The position numbers were made by a program, and so were the translations under genes. DNA of 64,000 nt from Mycobacterium sp. IS-1742 (GTDB lineage Bacteria > Actinomycetota > Actinomycetes > Mycobacteriales > Mycobacteriaceae): assembly GCF_001500125.1 (NCBI RefSeq), contig NZ_LQIV01000011.1, positions 44,304 through 108,303 on the forward strand, given 5' to 3'. The notes under the pieces were generated by a model. It was not told where the DNA came from. It saw only the letters and a program-made list of their open reading frames with translations, and did not search any database. Below are positions 61,288 through 64,000 of the stretch, piece after piece. Position 1 is the stretch's first letter; the number at the start of each line of letters is the position of its first letter.

Positions 61288-62897
61288 TGCCCCGCCCGGT
61301 CTCGACGCTGCTCGCCTACGCGCGCAACACCTGGCGGACGCTCACGTCGATGGGCACCGCGCTGGTGCTGCTGTTCCTGCTGGCGCTGGCCGCCATCCCG
61401 GGCGCCCTGCTGCCGCAGCGCAGCCTCAACGAGGCCAAGGTCGCCGAGTACATCGCCGACCGCCCCACGCTCGGCCCGTGGCTGGACCGCCTCCAGGCCT
61501 TCGACGTGTTCTCGAGTTTCTGGTTCACCGCGATCTACGTGCTGCTGTTCATCTCGCTCGTCGGCTGCCTGACACCGCGCCTGGTCGAACACGCGAAGAG
61601 CCTGCGGGCGGTTCCGGTGCCCGCCCCGCGGAACCTGGGCCGGCTGCCCAAACACCACACCGCCGAGGTCACGGGCGACCCGCAGCAGGTCGCGGCCGCC
61701 ATGAGCGACGAGCTCAGGGGCTGGCGGAAGGCCACCCGCACCGAGGGCGAGACGACCGAGATCTCCGCCGAGAAGGGCTATCTGCGGGAGTTCGGCAACA
61801 TCGTCTTCCACTTCTCGCTGCTGGGCCTGCTCGTCGCGATCGCCGCGGGCAAGCTGTTCGGCTACGAGGGCAATGTCATCGTCATCGCCGACGGCGGCCC
61901 CGGGTTCTGTTCGGCCTCGCCCGCCGCGTTCGACTCGTTCCGCGCCGGCAACACCGTCGACGGCACCTCGCTGTACCCGATCTGCCTGAAGGTCAACGGG
62001 TTCGAGGCCGATTACCTGGACAACGGTCAGGCCACCTCGTTCTCGGCGGACATCGCCTATCAGGCCGGTGAGGATCTGACGTCCGGGACGTGGCGGCCCT
62101 ACGAGCTGAAGGTCAACGAACCGCTGCGCGTCGGCGGTGACCGGGTCTACCTGCAGGGCCACGGTTACGCGCCGACGTTCACCGTGACGTTCCCCGACGG
62201 GCAGACCCGCACCCAGACGCTGCAGTGGCGGCCCGACGACCAGACGACGTTCCTGTCGTCGGGCGTGATGCGGTTCGACCCGCCGGCGGGGACCTATCCC
62301 GACGCCGACGAACGCCGCGAGAACCAGATAGCGATCCAGGGCCTGTTCGCGCCGACGCAGCTGCTGCACGGCAGCCTGCTGTCGTCGAGCTTCCCCGAGA
62401 TGCGCGACCCCGGCGTGGCGATCGACATCTACCGCGGCGACACCGGGCTCGACTCCGGCCGACCGCAGAACATCTTCTCGCTCGACGAGCGACTGGTCGG
62501 TCAGGGCCGCCTCACCCGGGAGGCGCGGGTGAACCTCGACGCCGGGGGTGAGACCCGCCTCGACGACGGCACCGTCGTCCGGTTCGACGGTGCGGTGCCG
62601 TTCGTCAACGTGCAGGTCTCCCACGACCCGGCCCAGATCTGGGTGCTGGTGTTCGCGATGAGCATGATGGCGGGCCTGCTGGTGTCGTTGATCGTGCGGC
62701 GCCGCCGGATCTGGATTCGGATCATTTCGGCACATCCGGGTACCGTTGGCGTCGAATTGGGCGGGCTGGCCCGCACCGACAACTCCGGGTGGGGCGAGGA
62801 GTTCGAGCGGTTGACGGTGCGGCTGCTGGCCGGCCACCCCGACGCTGGTCACACCGACACGCAAGCCGGCGCCGTGTCAGGAGAGAGAGTCACATGA
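61287..62897 (+). CDS. resB: Cytochrome c biogenesis protein ResB (CcsB)
   Basis: Forms with CcsA the haem-lyase complex of system II cytochrome c maturation. 536 residues. Three N-terminal membrane helices (about 17-40, 70-92 and 160-185) precede a large extracytoplasmic domain, with a fourth helix near 445-465. Conserved VLLFLLALAAIPGALLPQRS (core AIPGALLPQRS) and IVFHFSLLG are present. ATG overlaps the ccdA stop by 1 bp. The open frame upstream of 61287 is a shadow. Confidence 0.94.
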   Translation: MPRPVSTLLAYARNTWRTLTSMGTALVLLFLLALAAIPGALLPQRSLNEAKVAEYIADRPTLGPWLDRLQAFDVFSSFWFTAIYVLLFISLVGCLTPRLVEHAKSLRAVPVPAPRNLGRLPKHHTAEVTGDPQQVAAAMSDELRGWRKATRTEGETTEISAEKGYLREFGNIVFHFSLLGLLVAIAAGKLFGYEGNVIVIADGGPGFCSASPAAFDSFRAGNTVDGTSLYPICLKVNGFEADYLDNGQATSFSADIAYQAGEDLTSGTWRPYELKVNEPLRVGGDRVYLQGHGYAPTFTVTFPDGQTRTQTLQWRPDDQTTFLSSGVMRFDPPAGTYPDADERRENQIAIQGLFAPTQLLHGSLLSSSFPEMRDPGVAIDIYRGDTGLDSGRPQNIFSLDERLVGQGRLTREARVNLDAGGETRLDDGTVVRFDGAVPFVNVQVSHDPAQIWVLVFAMSMMAGLLVSLIVRRRRIWIRIISAHPGTVGVELGGLARTDNSGWGEEFERLTVRLLAGHPDAGHTDTQAGAVSGERVT

Positions 62898-63871
62898 ACG
62901 GTTCCGATATCGACCTCGGTCTGGCCCGGTATTCCGACTGGGCGTTCACCTCGTCGGTGGTGGTCCTCGTCGCGGCGCTGCTGCTGCTCGCCGTCGAACT
63001 GGCCTACAGCCGCAGCCGCAAGGTCGCCGACCGCGAGCTGGTCGCCGCCGGAGCCGTCGGCGCCGACAGCGCAGGACCGGGCATCGTCGCCGACGTCCCC
63101 AGGCGCCCGCTCGGCGAGCGCATCGGCTCGTCGGGGATCGCGCTGGTGTACGTGGGCACGGCGTTGCTGCTGGCGTGCATCGTGCTGCGCGGCCTGTCCA
63201 CCTCACGGGTGCCGTGGGGCAACATGTACGAGTTCATCAACCTGACGTCGTTCTGCGGTCTGGTCGCCGCGGCGGTGGTGCTGCGCCGACCGCAGTACCG
63301 CAGCCTGTGGGTGTTCGTCCTCGTCCCGGTGCTGATCCTGTTGACGGTCTCGGGCCGGTGGCTCTACTCCCACGCCGCCCCGGTGATGCCCGCCCTGCAG
63401 TCCTACTGGCTGCCCATCCACGTGTCGGTGGTCAGCCTGGGGTCCGGGGTGTTCCTCGTGGGCGGCGTCGCGAGCATCCTGTTCCTGGTCAAGATGTCGC
63501 GGTTCGGTCAACCCGACCACGACGGGCTGGTGTCGCGGGTCGTGCAGCGCCTGCCCGACGCGCAGACGCTGGACCGCATCGCCTACCGCACGACGATCTT
63601 CGCGTTCCCGGTCTTCGGGTTCGGCGTGATCTTCGGCGCCATCTGGGCCGAGGAGGCCTGGGGACGCTACTGGGGCTGGGACCCCAAGGAGACGGTGTCG
63701 TTCATCGCGTGGGTGGTCTACGCCGCCTATCTGCACGCCCGCTCGACCGCGGGCTGGCGGGACCGCAAGGCCGCGTGGATCAACGTGGCCGGGTTCACCG
63801 CGATGGTGTTCAACCTGTTCTTCATCAATCTCGTCACCGTCGGCCTGCACTCCTACGCCGGGGTCGGCTGA
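62894..63871 (+). CDS. ccsA: Cytochrome c biogenesis protein CcsA (CcsB type)
   Basis: Haem-handling membrane subunit of system II. 325 residues, about eight helices. The WWD-like haem motif is seen in EEAWGRYWGWDPKETVS, with conserved His in HVSVVSLG and the C-terminal LHSYAGVG. ATG overlaps resB stop by 4 bp and its own stop overlaps the final gene by 1 bp (TGATG). Together with CcdA, ResB and the lipoprotein this is a complete core set for attaching haem to periplasmic cytochromes c. Confidence 0.95.
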   Translation: MNGSDIDLGLARYSDWAFTSSVVVLVAALLLLAVELAYSRSRKVADRELVAAGAVGADSAGPGIVADVPRRPLGERIGSSGIALVYVGTALLLACIVLRGLSTSRVPWGNMYEFINLTSFCGLVAAAVVLRRPQYRSLWVFVLVPVLILLTVSGRWLYSHAAPVMPALQSYWLPIHVSVVSLGSGVFLVGGVASILFLVKMSRFGQPDHDGLVSRVVQRLPDAQTLDRIAYRTTIFAFPVFGFGVIFGAIWAEEAWGRYWGWDPKETVSFIAWVVYAAYLHARSTAGWRDRKAAWINVAGFTAMVFNLFFINLVTVGLHSYAGVG

Positions 63872-64000
63872 TGGGTGACCACTCGGCGGGCGGCTTCAGG
63901 GCTCAACAGCGGTTCCGCGATCCGGCGGCCGACGAGCCGCAGGCGCCCCCGGAGTGGTCCGCCCCCACCCCGCCGACCGGCATCCCGGTCGTCGACCCGG
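63871..64000 (+). CDS. Start of a MinD/ParA-like ATPase-type protein (Rv0530-like), cut by window edge
   Basis: ATG overlaps the ccsA stop by 1 bp. The 43 visible residues (GDHSAGGFRAQQRFRDP...) are Gly-, Pro- and charge-rich and give no domain. Identity as the Rv0530 counterpart, which carries a MinD-like ATPase domain as I recall, rests only on position after ccsA. Confidence in the CDS is fair because it shares the operon's overlapping-start pattern. Confidence 0.6.
   Translation, partial: MGDHSAGGFRAQQRFRDPAADEPQAPPEWSAPTPPTGIPVVDP

Overview
The window is a GC-rich actinobacterial chromosome segment that I read as a rapidly growing Mycobacterium (Mycolicibacterium). The evidence is the gene set and order: lpdC, ramB, icl1, fadB2, madR, hbhA, deoC, murB, an L,D-transpeptidase, mshA, gpm1, senX3-regX3, ppx, proC, galE2, serB1, hemACDB, hemL and ccdA-resB-ccsA. 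These follow the order of the M. tuberculosis Rv0457c-Rv0530 interval, with local insertions and losses (no umaA, cmaA2, mmpS2/mmpL2 or LysE gene). This identification is from memory of families and synteny; no database search was run. I saw no tRNA, rRNA, CRISPR array, prophage or insertion sequence.

Layout. 1-8.8 kb: a truncated DUF222/13E12 gene with an SOS box, a prolyl oligopeptidase, a divergent flavin monooxygenase/short-chain dehydrogenase pair around a symmetric operator, and a GAF regulator-aldehyde dehydrogenase-DUF779 operon. 8.8-16.8 kb: lpdC with small membrane proteins, then the fatty-acid/acetate block ramB, acyl-ACP thioesterase, isocitrate lyase and fadB2, closed by a perfect 14-bp-stem hairpin. 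16.7-17.8 kb: a DUF559 endonuclease-like gene between two direct copies of a 62-bp hairpin repeat. 17.8-24 kb: ppk2, madR, DUF445, XRE regulator, hbhA and deoC. 24-31.7 kb: nitrilase, Na+/solute symporter, methyltransferase, two DUF2505 paralogues, murB, ldt and a dehydrogenase. 31.7-35.8 kb: a leaderless short ORF with a Cys-rich run ahead of a ROK regulator, mshA (mycothiol), a YbjN protein and gpm1. 36-38.9 kb: senX3-regX3 and two conserved minus-strand genes. 39-48.5 kb: ppx, proC, an excisionase-like helix-turn-helix gene, ribosomal protein bS22, galE2, an acyltransferase, a hot-dog dehydratase-like gene, serB1 and a glutaredoxin-like gene. 48.5-64 kb: haem synthesis (hemA-hemC-hemD-hemB, later hemL) around a lineage-variable set of small membrane and redox proteins, then the thioredoxin-like lipoprotein/CcdA/ResB/CcsA cytochrome c maturation operon.

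Two themes stand out. First, about twenty genes here have a TANNNT-like -10 box 6-9 nt before the start codon, the pattern of leaderless mycobacterial mRNAs; this spacing fixed many of my start choices. Second, two of these leaderless starts open short upstream ORFs rather than the annotated gene. The best is the Cys-rich leader before the ROK-mshA operon, which looks like a cysteine-responsive attenuator of mycothiol synthesis. The most unusual genomic object is the DUF559 gene enclosed by matching hairpin repeats.
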